Notes under the pieces: model-generated
The model's input: only the letters and a program-made list of their open reading frames with translations
The model's database searches: none
Told to the model about the DNA's origin: nothing
Translations under genes and position numbers: made by a program
Origin: Shouchella patagoniensis
GTDB taxonomy: Bacteria > Bacillota > Bacilli > Bacillales > Bacillaceae_D
NCBI RefSeq assembly: GCF_002019705.1
Contig: NZ_KV917377.1
Coordinates: 3,036,565 to 3,100,564, forward strand
Reading direction: 5' to 3'
Length of the DNA: 64,000 nucleotides
Part shown: positions 7,749 to 15,977 of the stretch, piece by piece
Numbering within the stretch: position 1 is the stretch's first letter
Layout: the number at the start of each line of letters is the position of its first letter

Positions 7749-9281
7749 ATGCGGATCGTAACAGGTATAGAAATGGCCAGTGTCGAAGCAATTACAATAA
7801 ATAAAATTGGGCTTCCAGGCGCTGTTTTAATGGAAAACGCGGGCCGTGAAATCGCTCGTAAGTTAATCCAATTATATGGGAAGCAGAAGTGCTTTCTGAT
7901 AGTAATTGGTGGTGGCAATAATGGTGGAGATGGCTTTGTTGTTGCTCGAATGCTTCAAGAACAAGGGGTTTCAGTTATTACAACAATTATTCCTAATGAA
8001 AGTCGTTATGAAGGTGATGCGGGGCTTCATAAACGGATTTATGAACAAAGCGGTTACAGGTGGAAGTATTGGAGTGAACTAGAGAAAAAATGGGCGGAAA
8101 CTTTATGTGATATTGATATCATTGTTGATGCAATGCTTGGAACTGGAACGAAAGGGGAAGTGACTCAACCTTACGACTCAATTATAAAAATGATTAATAC
8201 TGCAAAGAAAGAAACAGTCTCCATTGATTTACCGAGTGGTGTTCCCGCAGACGAAGCGGCAATGGGGGATATAGCCATAAAAGCTGATCGGACGTTCACT
8301 TTGCAAATGATGAAGTTAAGTTATTACTTGGAAGAAAAAACCCCTTTTTTCGGGAAAGTGGAAGTATTGCCTATTGGTATTCCCCCAGCAACTTTTCGAC
8401 ATCTCGAAACACAACGGTGCATATGGGGTAAAAAAGAGGCTATTCATAGCTGGAATAAACAAGATTCATTCACCCACAAAGGCCAAAACGGACGAGTGGG
8501 CATCATTGCAGGGAGTCGGAATATGCCAGGCGCAGCTGCACTAGCTTCTGAAGCTGCTATAAGAAGTGGAGCAGGGTTAACGACCATTGGAACGGTAGAA
8601 GAAAATATCGGTTCGATCGCAAGTCATTCGAAAGAAGCCATGTTTGTAGCATTAAGCCAAAAAGACGGTTTCTTAAATCCAACTGATAAAGAGTTGGTTT
8701 CTTTTTATGAGGGCAAACAAGTTATCGCAGTAGGACCGGGTATTGGTAGATCAACAGAAACATCAAAAATGATTGCCCATTTGATTAAGTACTTTGAGGG
8801 AATACTGATACTTGATGCGGATGCATTGTTTTTTGTGCCAGAATATATGGAGTTAATTCATGACCGAGATTCACCATTGGTCTTAACACCCCATCCTGGA
8901 GAGATGGGGCATTTAATTGGAGAAACAGCAGAATATGTAAAGAAAAAGAGATTTGAGGTCGCTGAAGGATATGCACAAGACCATCGGCTTCATCTAGTAT
9001 TAAAAGGGCCAAATACGATTGTCGCCAAACCGAATGGATTTATTACAGTTAATAAGTCAGGTAATGCTGGATTAGCAAAAGGTGGTTCTGGTGATGTGTT
9101 AACAGGGATTATTACCGCATTAGCCGCTAGACAACCACTGCAAATCGCCTTATCAACCGCCGTCTTTATGCATGGATATTCTGCAGATTTATTATTAAAG
9201 GATAATGCTTCAATCGACGGGATGGTACCAAGTGATATTATTGATGGGCTATCTAAAGCATATAAACTATTTGAAGCTTAA
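7749..9281 (+). CDS. nnr: Bifunctional NAD(P)H-hydrate epimerase / ADP-dependent NAD(P)H-hydrate dehydratase
   Basis: Repairs hydrated NADH/NADPH: the N-terminal NnrE domain epimerises R- to S-NAD(P)HX, and the C-terminal NnrD domain dehydrates it with ADP. NnrE (residues 1-215) shows GGGNNGGDGFVVAR, DAMLGTGTKG and DLPSGV. NnrD (about 225-510) shows HKGQNGRVGIIAGS, AVGPGIGRS, LTPHPGEMGHL and GLAKGGSGDVLTGIITAL, whose last Asp is the catalytic base of the ribokinase-like fold. I start at 7749 because GAGG sits 9 bases upstream; ATGs at 7734 and 7740 lie on top of the Shine-Dalgarno sequence. Length is normal for the fused enzyme (about 510 aa). Confidence 0.93.
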   Translation: MRIVTGIEMASVEAITINKIGLPGAVLMENAGREIARKLIQLYGKQKCFLIVIGGGNNGGDGFVVARMLQEQGVSVITTIIPNESRYEGDAGLHKRIYEQSGYRWKYWSELEKKWAETLCDIDIIVDAMLGTGTKGEVTQPYDSIIKMINTAKKETVSIDLPSGVPADEAAMGDIAIKADRTFTLQMMKLSYYLEEKTPFFGKVEVLPIGIPPATFRHLETQRCIWGKKEAIHSWNKQDSFTHKGQNGRVGIIAGSRNMPGAAALASEAAIRSGAGLTTIGTVEENIGSIASHSKEAMFVALSQKDGFLNPTDKELVSFYEGKQVIAVGPGIGRSTETSKMIAHLIKYFEGILILDADALFFVPEYMELIHDRDSPLVLTPHPGEMGHLIGETAEYVKKKRFEVAEGYAQDHRLHLVLKGPNTIVAKPNGFITVNKSGNAGLAKGGSGDVLTGIITALAARQPLQIALSTAVFMHGYSADLLLKDNASIDGMVPSDIIDGLSKAYKLFEA

Positions 9282-9299
9282 TAATTAGACCTAGGAAAC

Positions 9300-9336
9300 C
9301 AGCATGATCCATCACGTAATAGATCATGCTAGTTTT
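9300..9336 (+). terminator. Intrinsic terminator after nnr
   Basis: AGCATGATC (9301-9309) pairs with GATCATGCT (9322-9330), followed by AGTTTT. Confidence 0.75.
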
Positions 9337-9439
9337 CATAATGCTACAAACTATTTAGATGAATAATGTGTTTTAATTTAACGAATGTGGAGAATAATAG
9401 ATAGGACCACATTTAAATGCAATTAAAAGGAGAATGAAG

Positions 9440-10045
9440 ATGAACAAATGGCAACTATCAATAGCAGCGACAGTAGCTGCTTTAGCTTTGGCTGGCTGTA
9501 ATCAAGGTGAGGAAGAACCGACACCGACAACTGAACCTGATATGAATGAAGAACAAGAACAAAATACTGAAGCAGATAATAACCAGAACCAACTAAATAT
9601 GAATGATTTTCAGGTTGATTTAGAAGCTGCAATTACGGAATTTGAACAAGCCTATCCGGGTGCTTCAATCACAACGATTGATTTTGACTCCGATTTTAGT
9701 ACGTGGAGATATGAAATCGAAGGTATGGACGATGAGACAGAATACGAACTACACGTGGATGCAGATACTGGAGATCGATCAAATGAAAAAGAAGAAGCTT
9801 TAGACTCTAAAGACGCTGGAGGAACAGAACGTGCAGAGGAGGAGCTAGATCTTGATGGAATATTAGATGCTCAGGAAGCGATTGACATTGCATTGGCAGA
9901 AACAGAAGGGATCGTTGATGGTTGGAAGTTGGATCGAGAGAATGACATGACTTATTATGAAGTGACGATTGAGACAGATAACGAAGACTATGAAATAAAA
10001 ATAGATGCTAGTTCTGGGGATATAATTGAAACGGAACAAGATTAA
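9440..10045 (+). CDS. PepSY-domain lipoprotein
   Basis: A secreted lipoprotein of 201 aa anchored to the outer face of the membrane. From the ATG at 9440 (GGAG 7 bases upstream; the ATG at 9434 is too close to it) the signal peptide ends in LALAGC with Cys20. A very acidic Gln/Asn/Glu linker follows (20-60), then two PepSY-like repeats: AAITEFEQAYPGASITTIDFD...YELHVDADTGD and AQEAIDIALAETEGIVDGW...YEIKIDASSGDI. PepSY domains are often peptidase inhibitors or envelope binding modules; no specific partner is visible. The strongly acidic composition is usual for exported proteins of alkaliphiles and halophiles. Confidence 0.85.
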   Translation: MNKWQLSIAATVAALALAGCNQGEEEPTPTTEPDMNEEQEQNTEADNNQNQLNMNDFQVDLEAAITEFEQAYPGASITTIDFDSDFSTWRYEIEGMDDETEYELHVDADTGDRSNEKEEALDSKDAGGTERAEEELDLDGILDAQEAIDIALAETEGIVDGWKLDRENDMTYYEVTIETDNEDYEIKIDASSGDIIETEQD

Positions 10046-10050
10046 TGGAT

Positions 10051-10083
10051 AAGGAGTGCCTTTAGAGGTACTCCTTATTTTTA
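10051..10083 (+). terminator. Intrinsic terminator after the PepSY lipoprotein gene
   Basis: AAGGAGT (10051-10057) pairs with ACTCCTT (10070-10076), with a partly paired inner loop and a T-run. Confidence 0.75.
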
Positions 10084-10191
10084 TGGAGAAATATGTTGAT
10101 AAGAATTTTAACTAAATAGAAAATTGCATTGCGCTTATGTCATTCTATGCTTACGATATATACAACATGTATAGAAGGTGAGGAAGTCTGA

Positions 10192-10864
10192 ATGGATACA
10201 CATCTATTTTTATTTGGTAGTGGCCCGCCCTTTTTATCATCTTTAGCAAAACATTTTGCATTCCTAGTAAAAGACAAAGGCAGACGGTGTTCTGTTTTGT
10301 TTATATCTCGTCCTGGATGGGAAACTTATCGACCAAATTATATGAGAGAACTTGAACAATATGGTTTTGAGTTTGTTTTTTTTATCACTGCCAGCTACAT
10401 CTACTTATGCAGTGATTGATGAGTTACGAAGAAGTGAAGCCATTATTATAGGAGGCGGTGTAACTGATCGCTACATAGACGAAATTGTGGAGAAACTCCA
10501 TTAAGGGCGAAATAAAACGCCTATTTTACGAGGGGAAACCGGTTGCGGGTTTTTCTGCTGGAGCACTAATTAGTATGGAAGAAAGCATTCTCTCACCTCA
10601 AGATAATGATGAACAGGTAATGAAGCACCGTGACGGGTTAGGCCTGATGGTAAATACCGCTTTGGCTGTTCATTATAGTGAATGGGGAGAAGAAGCTCAC
10701 TTGCTTAAAATGACTAATTGTTTTAAAAAAAAGAACAATTATGGTATCGATGAACGAACGGGGATATATATGTACAAAATAACGTTATTCAGGCAGTTGA
10801 AGGCATTGGCGGCGTATATGAAGTGAGGGATGGCCAAATTAGCTTAGTGAAGTGTCAAAAATAG
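10192..10864 (+). pseudogene. Broken peptidase S51 (YgaJ/PepE-like) gene with three frameshifts
   Basis: Three reading frames must be joined to recover one protein. Frame 1 (from 10192) gives MDTHLFLFGSGPPFLSSLAK and on to ELEQYGFEFVF. The frame slips at a run of T residues near 10380 and continues as LSLPATSTYAVIDELRRSEA and IIIGGGVTDRYIDEIVEKL. A second slip near 10500 leads to KGEIKRLFYEGKPVAGFSAG with the catalytic Ser of the GxSAG elbow, then NYGIDERTGIY. A third slip near 10770 leads to VQNNVIQAVEGIGGVYEVRD. The order and motifs fit the S51 family (dipeptidase E/cyanophycinase-like). The gene cannot make an intact enzyme unless the slips are sequence errors. A short open stretch after it (10852-10953) is not recognisable. 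Confidence 0.85.
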
Positions 10865-11045
10865 AACAGCTAAAGCAAATTAGGTTCCTAAAGAAGAATG
10901 GCATAAAGTATGGATGGATTGAATTAGATGGTGGAACTAGGTTGATGTCATGATTATGGCGTAATTTGTGTAATTAAAGGGATTATCTTTTCTTCGCTGG
11001 TTTTCAAAAGAGGTGTGTCTTTTTGTTTGTAAGAGAAACTTTCTA

Positions 11046-11076
11046 TTGCCTGTGACGTAACGTCATTGGGTACAAT
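11046..11076 (+). promoter_or_regulatory. MerR-type promoter with 19-bp spacer and internal dyad operator
   Basis: A -35 (TTGCCT, 11046-11051) and -10 (TACAAT, 11071-11076) are separated by 19 bases, the over-long spacing that MerR proteins correct by twisting DNA. The spacer holds the perfect dyad TGACGTAACGTCA (11053-11065). It lies 20 bases before the MerR gene, so autoregulation of the merR-ABC transporter pair is the obvious reading. Confidence 0.85.
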
Positions 11077-11096
11077 AGTGGGATAGGAGGCTCGCC

Positions 11097-11864
11097 ATGG
11101 AAGAGACAATTGGACAATTTGCAAAACGAGTTGGTACAACAGTACGGACGCTTCGTTACTATGATAGTATCCGTTTATTACAACCAGAAAAGCGAAATAC
11201 AAGAGGACAAAAAATTTATACACATGAAGAGTGGGAGAAGTACCAACAAATCCTGGTTTGTAAGCATCTTGGTATGTCGCTTGAAGAGACAAAGAACTTA
11301 CTAGGAGATTTGCGTGTAAGTCCGCAAGCTATGCTTCAACTACAGAAACATCTATTAGAACAAAAAAGAAACGAAATTGACGAAGTTCTTAAAACAATTG
11401 AACGAACAGAACACATCTATCAGGCAGAGGAAAACCAGACAGAAGAAATAGATGATTTTTTGTTTGTCATGTTGGATGCCTTCAGGCGGGAACAATCGCA
11501 AATCAACGTACTAAAAGAATACATGTCAAAGGATTACTATGAAGCCTTTTTGGGTGACTATGAGGACCCTGTTGTCCAAAAGAAAGCTGATTTAGAAGTG
11601 GCACGTTTTTATAAAGGGATGAAGGTTGCGTTAAAGCATGGTCTTGACGCCTCAAGTACAGAAGTACAACGCTTGGTAAAGGACTTGATCTCATTGATCC
11701 CTAATGACGCTCTGGCAACGGAAATTATAAAGCAGGGTGATTCCTTTATTATCGATCATCAAGCCTTGTTTGCGATGCCGTTCCCACAAGAGCTTGATGG
11801 ATATATACAATCTGCAATATCCATTTACTATAAAGCAGAAGGAATTGATCTTAATGGAAGTTAA
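11097..11864 (+). CDS. MerR-family transcriptional regulator with C-terminal TipAS-like domain (Mta type)
   Basis: A 255-aa activator. The N-terminal winged helix is clear: TIGQFAKRVGTTVRTLRYYD then KIYTHEEWEKYQQI (residues 1-70), followed by a coiled-coil dimerisation helix (about 80-115) and a C-terminal helical module of about 140 aa that by position and length resembles the drug-binding TipAS domain of Mta. AGGAGG sits 8 bases before the ATG. It overlaps the next gene, a multidrug ABC exporter, by 11 bases, and its promoter has the MerR architecture, so it probably senses a cationic or lipophilic toxin and induces the exporter. Confidence 0.88.
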   Translation: MEETIGQFAKRVGTTVRTLRYYDSIRLLQPEKRNTRGQKIYTHEEWEKYQQILVCKHLGMSLEETKNLLGDLRVSPQAMLQLQKHLLEQKRNEIDEVLKTIERTEHIYQAEENQTEEIDDFLFVMLDAFRREQSQINVLKEYMSKDYYEAFLGDYEDPVVQKKADLEVARFYKGMKVALKHGLDASSTEVQRLVKDLISLIPNDALATEIIKQGDSFIIDHQALFAMPFPQELDGYIQSAISIYYKAEGIDLNGS

Positions 11865-13596
11865 ACAACCTCAATCACTTAGTATGAAACATTTCTGGTT
11901 AATGATGAAGCCGTTTTTGCCTAAAACATCATTACTCTTTTTAGCTGTAGTGTTAGTGATTGTAGAAACATGTTTGGCGTTGATTGTGCCTCTTTTAACG
12001 ATGAACTTCATTGACGAAATGACAATAACCGGGTTAGATGGGCGGACCATTGGTCTTCTTGCTGGGGTCTTTATTGCTCAGCTAATTATGTCTGCTTTTG
12101 CCATTTATACAATGGTTTATATCGGTCAGCGTGTCGTGCTCTCTTTGCGAGAAACGGCGTGGAAACGAATTGTACATCTACCGATATCCTTTTTTGATCG
12201 CCATTCTTCTGGAGAAATGATGAGTAGAATGACCAATGATACACTTGTGATCAAAGATTTTATGACGATTCAGCTTATCCCGTTTATTTCAGGAACTATA
12301 TCAATTATTGGTTCGGTTGTTATTTTGTTTGTGCTTGATTGGAAAATAACCTTAATGATGTTAGCTGTTGTCCCTGCTTCATTACTAATTATGATGCCGC
12401 TTGGTCGCCGCATGTACAAAGTATCGCGGTCGCTGCAAGATGAAACAGCATCGTTCCAAGGAGATTTAGGACGTGTTTTGGCCGATATTCGTTTAGTGAA
12501 GGCATCACTTGCAGAAGAACAAGAGAAAAACACAGGTCTTGTGCGTATGACGAAATTGTTTCGTTTTGGTATAAAAGAAGGCAAGATTATGGCTATTATT
12601 CAACCATTGATGATGAGTTTAATGCTCATTATGCTTGTTGTTATTTTTGGCTATGGAGGTATACGTGTGGCTGCAGGGACGTTAACTGCTGGTGCACTTG
12701 TTGCAATTATTTTTTACTTATTTCAAATATCTATGCCGTTTACACAGATGGCCAATTTCTTTACGCAACTTCAAAAAGCGCTGGGCGCGAGTGAAAGAAT
12801 GAATACAATCTTGCAAGCCGATCTAGAGCCGAATGTACACGATTCCCTTTCACTTGGTGAACAGAAAGAAGCGTTACTATTTTCGGGTGTTTCATTTCAA
12901 TACAATGAGGATAAATCGATACTAAACCATGTTTCCTTTGAAGCACCGATAGGGAAAATGACTGCATTTGTTGGTCCGAGTGGTGCGGGGAAAACAACGT
13001 TGTTTTCGTTAATTGAGCGATTCTATCAACCAAGTGAGGGTGACATTCAGTATAAAGGTAAATCGATTCTAGGGATTCCCTTACCGGAATGGCGTAATAA
13101 AATTGCTTATGTCTCCCAGGACTCTCCGATGATGTATGGTTCCATTCGAGATAATTTAACATACGGTCTTGATCACGTAGAAGAGGCACGGCTTGAACAA
13201 GCCATTTCAGATGCGAATTTAGACTCGTTTGTAGCGACTCTCCCTAACCGATTAGAGACGGAAGTTGGCGAACGGGGCATCCGTTTATCTGGCGGGCAAC
13301 GACAACGTCTTGCCATTGCGAGAGCAATGGTGCGTGATCCGGAGATTTTATTATTGGATGAAGCAACTGCCCACCTTGATAGTTCATCAGAAAAGCTAGT
13401 TCAGGAGGCGCTTGAGCGGTTGATGGTTGGACGCACGACACTTGTTATTGCTCATCGGCTTGCGACTGTAAGGCATGCCGATCAGCTTATTGTGCTTGAA
13501 GAGGGGACTGTTACGGGTTCAGGAACCCACCATGAGTTGCTTGAAGGACACCCGTTATATAAAGAGTTAGTACAGCAGCAATTAAGTGTTGATTAG
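11854..13596 (+). CDS. BmrA-like multidrug ABC exporter (fused permease and ATPase)
   Basis: A 580-aa half-transporter that would work as a homodimer, exporting amphiphilic drugs with ATP. Six membrane helices fill residues 15-310, including the coupling segment SFFDRHSSGEMMSRMTNDT. The ATPase has Walker A GPSGAGKTT, Q-loop YVSQDSP, signature LSGGQRQR, Walker B ILLLDEATAHLD and the H-loop IAHRL. It aligns by eye along its length with B. subtilis BmrA (YvcC). The start at 11854 overlaps the merR stop and has AAGGA 9 bases upstream; longer forms starting at 11737 would lie inside merR. Note the A-H replacement of the usual S-S after EAT in the D-loop. Confidence 0.92.
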   Translation: MEVKQPQSLSMKHFWLMMKPFLPKTSLLFLAVVLVIVETCLALIVPLLTMNFIDEMTITGLDGRTIGLLAGVFIAQLIMSAFAIYTMVYIGQRVVLSLRETAWKRIVHLPISFFDRHSSGEMMSRMTNDTLVIKDFMTIQLIPFISGTISIIGSVVILFVLDWKITLMMLAVVPASLLIMMPLGRRMYKVSRSLQDETASFQGDLGRVLADIRLVKASLAEEQEKNTGLVRMTKLFRFGIKEGKIMAIIQPLMMSLMLIMLVVIFGYGGIRVAAGTLTAGALVAIIFYLFQISMPFTQMANFFTQLQKALGASERMNTILQADLEPNVHDSLSLGEQKEALLFSGVSFQYNEDKSILNHVSFEAPIGKMTAFVGPSGAGKTTLFSLIERFYQPSEGDIQYKGKSILGIPLPEWRNKIAYVSQDSPMMYGSIRDNLTYGLDHVEEARLEQAISDANLDSFVATLPNRLETEVGERGIRLSGGQRQRLAIARAMVRDPEILLLDEATAHLDSSSEKLVQEALERLMVGRTTLVIAHRLATVRHADQLIVLEEGTVTGSGTHHELLEGHPLYKELVQQQLSVD

Positions 13597-13632
13597 AGGA
13601 GTTTGCACCTTACTAGGGCAAACTCCTTTTTA
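13597..13632 (+). terminator. Intrinsic terminator after the merR-ABC operon
   Basis: AGGAGTTTGC (13597-13606) pairs perfectly with GCAAACTCCT (13618-13627), followed by T residues. It directly follows the exporter stop codon. Confidence 0.88.
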
Positions 13633-13861
13633 TAAGCTGGAGATGCCGATAAGAACTTTCACGTTTTTGTTTTTCTTATTAGTTTGTTTAAAACCTTCAA
13701 CAGTATCAATAATTCATACACGCTGCCCAATCCAAATCCGGAGATAAAGGGGATTGAATAGGTCCACTCACTCCTCGTACTTCAATTTTCTCCCCATCTG
13801 GAAGTTCAATTTCCGTTCGAAGATTCCACTTATTGCCGAATCCTAATTCAATATATTTCAT
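13630..13861 (-). pseudogene. Broken DUF3977 family gene (frameshift plus nonsense codon)
   Basis: Starting at 13861 with AAGAAGGTG upstream, the minus strand encodes MKYIELGFGNKWNLRTEIEL then PDGEKIEVRGVSGPI, the N-terminal half of the DUF3977 family. The frame is then lost; a neighbouring frame continues with FNPLYLRIWIGQRV, a TGA stop, then IIDTVEGFKQTNKKNKNVKV and LIGISSL. The family normally has V-L-I-I-D at the break, so the stop looks like a TTA-to-TGA change. Together these restore a normal length of about 77 residues. Function of DUF3977 is unknown. The 3' end touches the exporter terminator. Confidence 0.75.
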
Positions 13862-13991
13862 GCTGAACACCTTCTTTCTAAGAAGGAAACTCCTGTCATT
13901 ATATAGTAAAAAAAGTAGAAACGAGGCGTAACTAGATTAAAAAATAGGTAATTGGGAACACAATAATAAGAGAAGAAGGAGTGGATAATAA

Positions 13992-14927
13992 ATGAAAGCA
14001 GTTATAATTAACGAATATGGTGGAAAAGACCAATTAAAAGAAGTAGAAATAGAGAAGCCAAAACCGAAGAAGAACCAAGTGGTTGTTAAAGCAGAAGCGA
14101 CATCAATTAACCCAATTGATTGGAAGCTAAGAGAGGGCTATTTAAAAGAGATGTTGGACTGGGAGTTTCCAATTATTTTAGGGTGGGATGTTGCTGGAGT
14201 GATTGAGGAAGTTGGAGATGGCGTGTCGAATTGGCAAGTAGGAGACCGTGTTTTTGCTCGACCGGCGACAACTCGTTTTGGAACATACGCTGAATATACA
14301 GCAGTTGATGCAAACCTGCTATCCTTTATCCCTGACAACCTTACTGCTAAGGAGGCCGCTGCTGTCCCGTTAGCGGGTTTAACAGCGTGGCAATCCCTCT
14401 TTACAAATGCAAAGCTAAAAAAAGGTGAAAAGGTGCTCATTCATGGCGGCGCAGGAGGGGTTGGTACATTTGCAATTCAATTAGCCAAACATGTTGGTGC
14501 ATACGTGTATACAACAGCAAGTGCCCACAACCATGAACTTGTAAAATCACTTGGAGTTGATGAAGTGATTGATTATAAGAATGAAGATTTCACACAGGTT
14601 CTTTCAGAAGTAGATGTTGTATTTGATACGATTGGTGGCGAAGTTCAGTCTTCTAGTTATCAAGTGTTAAAAAAAGGAGCAGGGCGACTTGTAACGATTG
14701 TCGGTCAACCAGATGAAGAAGAGGCGACCCGATATGGTGTGAAAGCCTACGGTGTCTGGCTTGAGCCTGATGGAAGTCAATTGAAAGAATTGGCATCATT
14801 AATCGAAGAAAGCCAAGTTAGAGTAGTGATTGACAAAACTTTCTCTTTTGGAGAAAAAGGACTAAGAGATGCCCATGCTGAAAGTGAAACAGGGCATGCT
14901 TCTGGTAAGATTGTCATTGAGTTTTAA
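13992..14927 (+). CDS. Zinc-free NADP-dependent oxidoreductase (quinone oxidoreductase-like MDR)
   Basis: A 311-aa medium-chain dehydrogenase/reductase. GroES-like domain in residues 1-125 (KAEATSINPIDWKLREGYL, ILGWDVAGVIEEVGDGV), then a Rossmann domain with KVLIHGGAGGVGTFAIQLAK (about 145-164) and a closing FSFGEKGLRDAHAESETGHA followed by SGKIVIEF. The structural-zinc cysteines are absent, so it belongs with NADPH quinone oxidoreductases and enoyl reductases that reduce electrophilic carbonyls. GGAG lies 9 bases before the ATG. It stands alone between two terminators. Confidence 0.88.
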   Translation: MKAVIINEYGGKDQLKEVEIEKPKPKKNQVVVKAEATSINPIDWKLREGYLKEMLDWEFPIILGWDVAGVIEEVGDGVSNWQVGDRVFARPATTRFGTYAEYTAVDANLLSFIPDNLTAKEAAAVPLAGLTAWQSLFTNAKLKKGEKVLIHGGAGGVGTFAIQLAKHVGAYVYTTASAHNHELVKSLGVDEVIDYKNEDFTQVLSEVDVVFDTIGGEVQSSSYQVLKKGAGRLVTIVGQPDEEEATRYGVKAYGVWLEPDGSQLKELASLIEESQVRVVIDKTFSFGEKGLRDAHAESETGHASGKIVIEF

Positions 14928-14971
14928 AAACAAACACCACTTATGCACTGCATAAGTGGTGTTTGTTTTTT
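14928..14971. terminator. Strong bidirectional terminator between convergent genes
   Basis: A long stem (ACAAACACCACTTATG with CATAAGTGGTGTTTGT, loop CACTG) flanked by A-run and T-run separates the MDR gene from the pdxA2 end on the other strand. Confidence 0.9.
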
Positions 14972-14981
14972 GTTTAGCTAT

Positions 14982-15977
14982 TTATTTGGGTGCGAGTTCA
15001 ACGGCATCACGATAAGCAGCGAGTAAGCTGCGCTCATCTGCAATATTTTTCCCGGCGATGTCAAAAGCGGTTCCGTGATCGACTGATGTACGTACAATCC
15101 CGCCTTTTAGACCAACGGTAATGTTTACTCCCGCTTCAAGACCCATTACTTTAATAGGAACATGTCCCTGGTCATGATAACACGCAATAACGATATCAAA
15201 ATCTCCTCGAGCGGCACGGAAAAACAACGTATCCGCTGGGTAAGGACCTTCGACGTTTATGCCTTCTTTTTGAGCTTGTTTGATCGCAGGAATGAGTTTT
15301 TCTTCTTCCTCTCCCTCACCAAACAGGCCATTCTCGCCAGCATGAGGGTTAATCCCACAAACGGCGATTTTAGGATTTGAATTGCCTGCATTCTTAAGTG
15401 TTTCATCAGCCAGGCTTATAACCTTGTGTGTACGGTCTGGATTAATCATATCAATCGCTTTGCGTAAGCCTACATGTGTTGTTAGATGAATGACTTTTAA
15501 GTTTGGTGCAGAAAGCATCATCGAGAAATCTGTTGTATCTGTTAACTCTGCTAGTATTTCTGTGTGACCTGGGTACATATGACCCGCTTTTTGCATGGCT
15601 TCTTTATTTAGAGGTGCCGTACAGATAGCGTTTATTTTCTTGTCTTTGGCTAACTCGACAGCTCGTTCTACATAACGGAAAGCTGCATTCCCGGCTTCTT
15701 CACTTACTTTGCCAAATGGTAATGTGTTCGTTAGCAGGCGTAAATCAAGTACTTCAATCGTGCCTGGTTCAAACACGCATTCTGTGACATCAGAAACACC
15801 GACGACATTTAATTCAGTTTCGGTAATGTCAACTGCTCGTTCAATTAGTGCAACATCCCCAATAACGAAAGGTCGCCCTGTTTCAAAAATAGTTTCATGG
15901 GCGAATGCTTTTGCAATAATTTCTGGACCAACTCCTGCAGCATCTCCCATTGTAATTCCGATAATTGGCTTCATCAT
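14982..15977 (-). CDS. pdxA2: PdxA2-type 4-phospho-threonate/erythronate dehydrogenase
   Basis: A 331-aa NAD-dependent, metal-binding dehydrogenase of the PdxA family. In the PdxA2 branch the enzyme oxidises and decarboxylates threonate- or erythronate-4-phosphate to dihydroxyacetone phosphate. Motifs: GITMGDAAGVGPEIIAKAF (N-term), TAPLNKEAMQKAGHMYPGHT, CGINPHAGENGLFG with a metal-ligand His, and DTLFFRAARGDFDIVIACYH followed by DQGHVP with another. Its ATG overlaps the stop of the kinase gene (ATGATG..., 4 bases), so the two are translationally coupled. The context with a DUF1537 kinase and no pyridoxine genes argues for PdxA2 rather than vitamin B6 PdxA. Confidence 0.88.
   Translation of the reverse strand: MMKPIIGITMGDAAGVGPEIIAKAFAHETIFETGRPFVIGDVALIERAVDITETELNVVGVSDVTECVFEPGTIEVLDLRLLTNTLPFGKVSEEAGNAAFRYVERAVELAKDKKINAICTAPLNKEAMQKAGHMYPGHTEILAELTDTTDFSMMLSAPNLKVIHLTTHVGLRKAIDMINPDRTHKVISLADETLKNAGNSNPKIAVCGINPHAGENGLFGEGEEEEKLIPAIKQAQKEGINVEGPYPADTLFFRAARGDFDIVIACYHDQGHVPIKVMGLEAGVNITVGLKGGIVRTSVDHGTAFDIAGKNIADERSLLAAYRDAVELAPK

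Noticed and set aside
10852-10953. Short open stretch after the S51 pseudogene (SKIEQLKQIRFLKKNGIK...)
   Set aside because: It may be a leftover of another gene, but it has no start site and I do not recognise a family.
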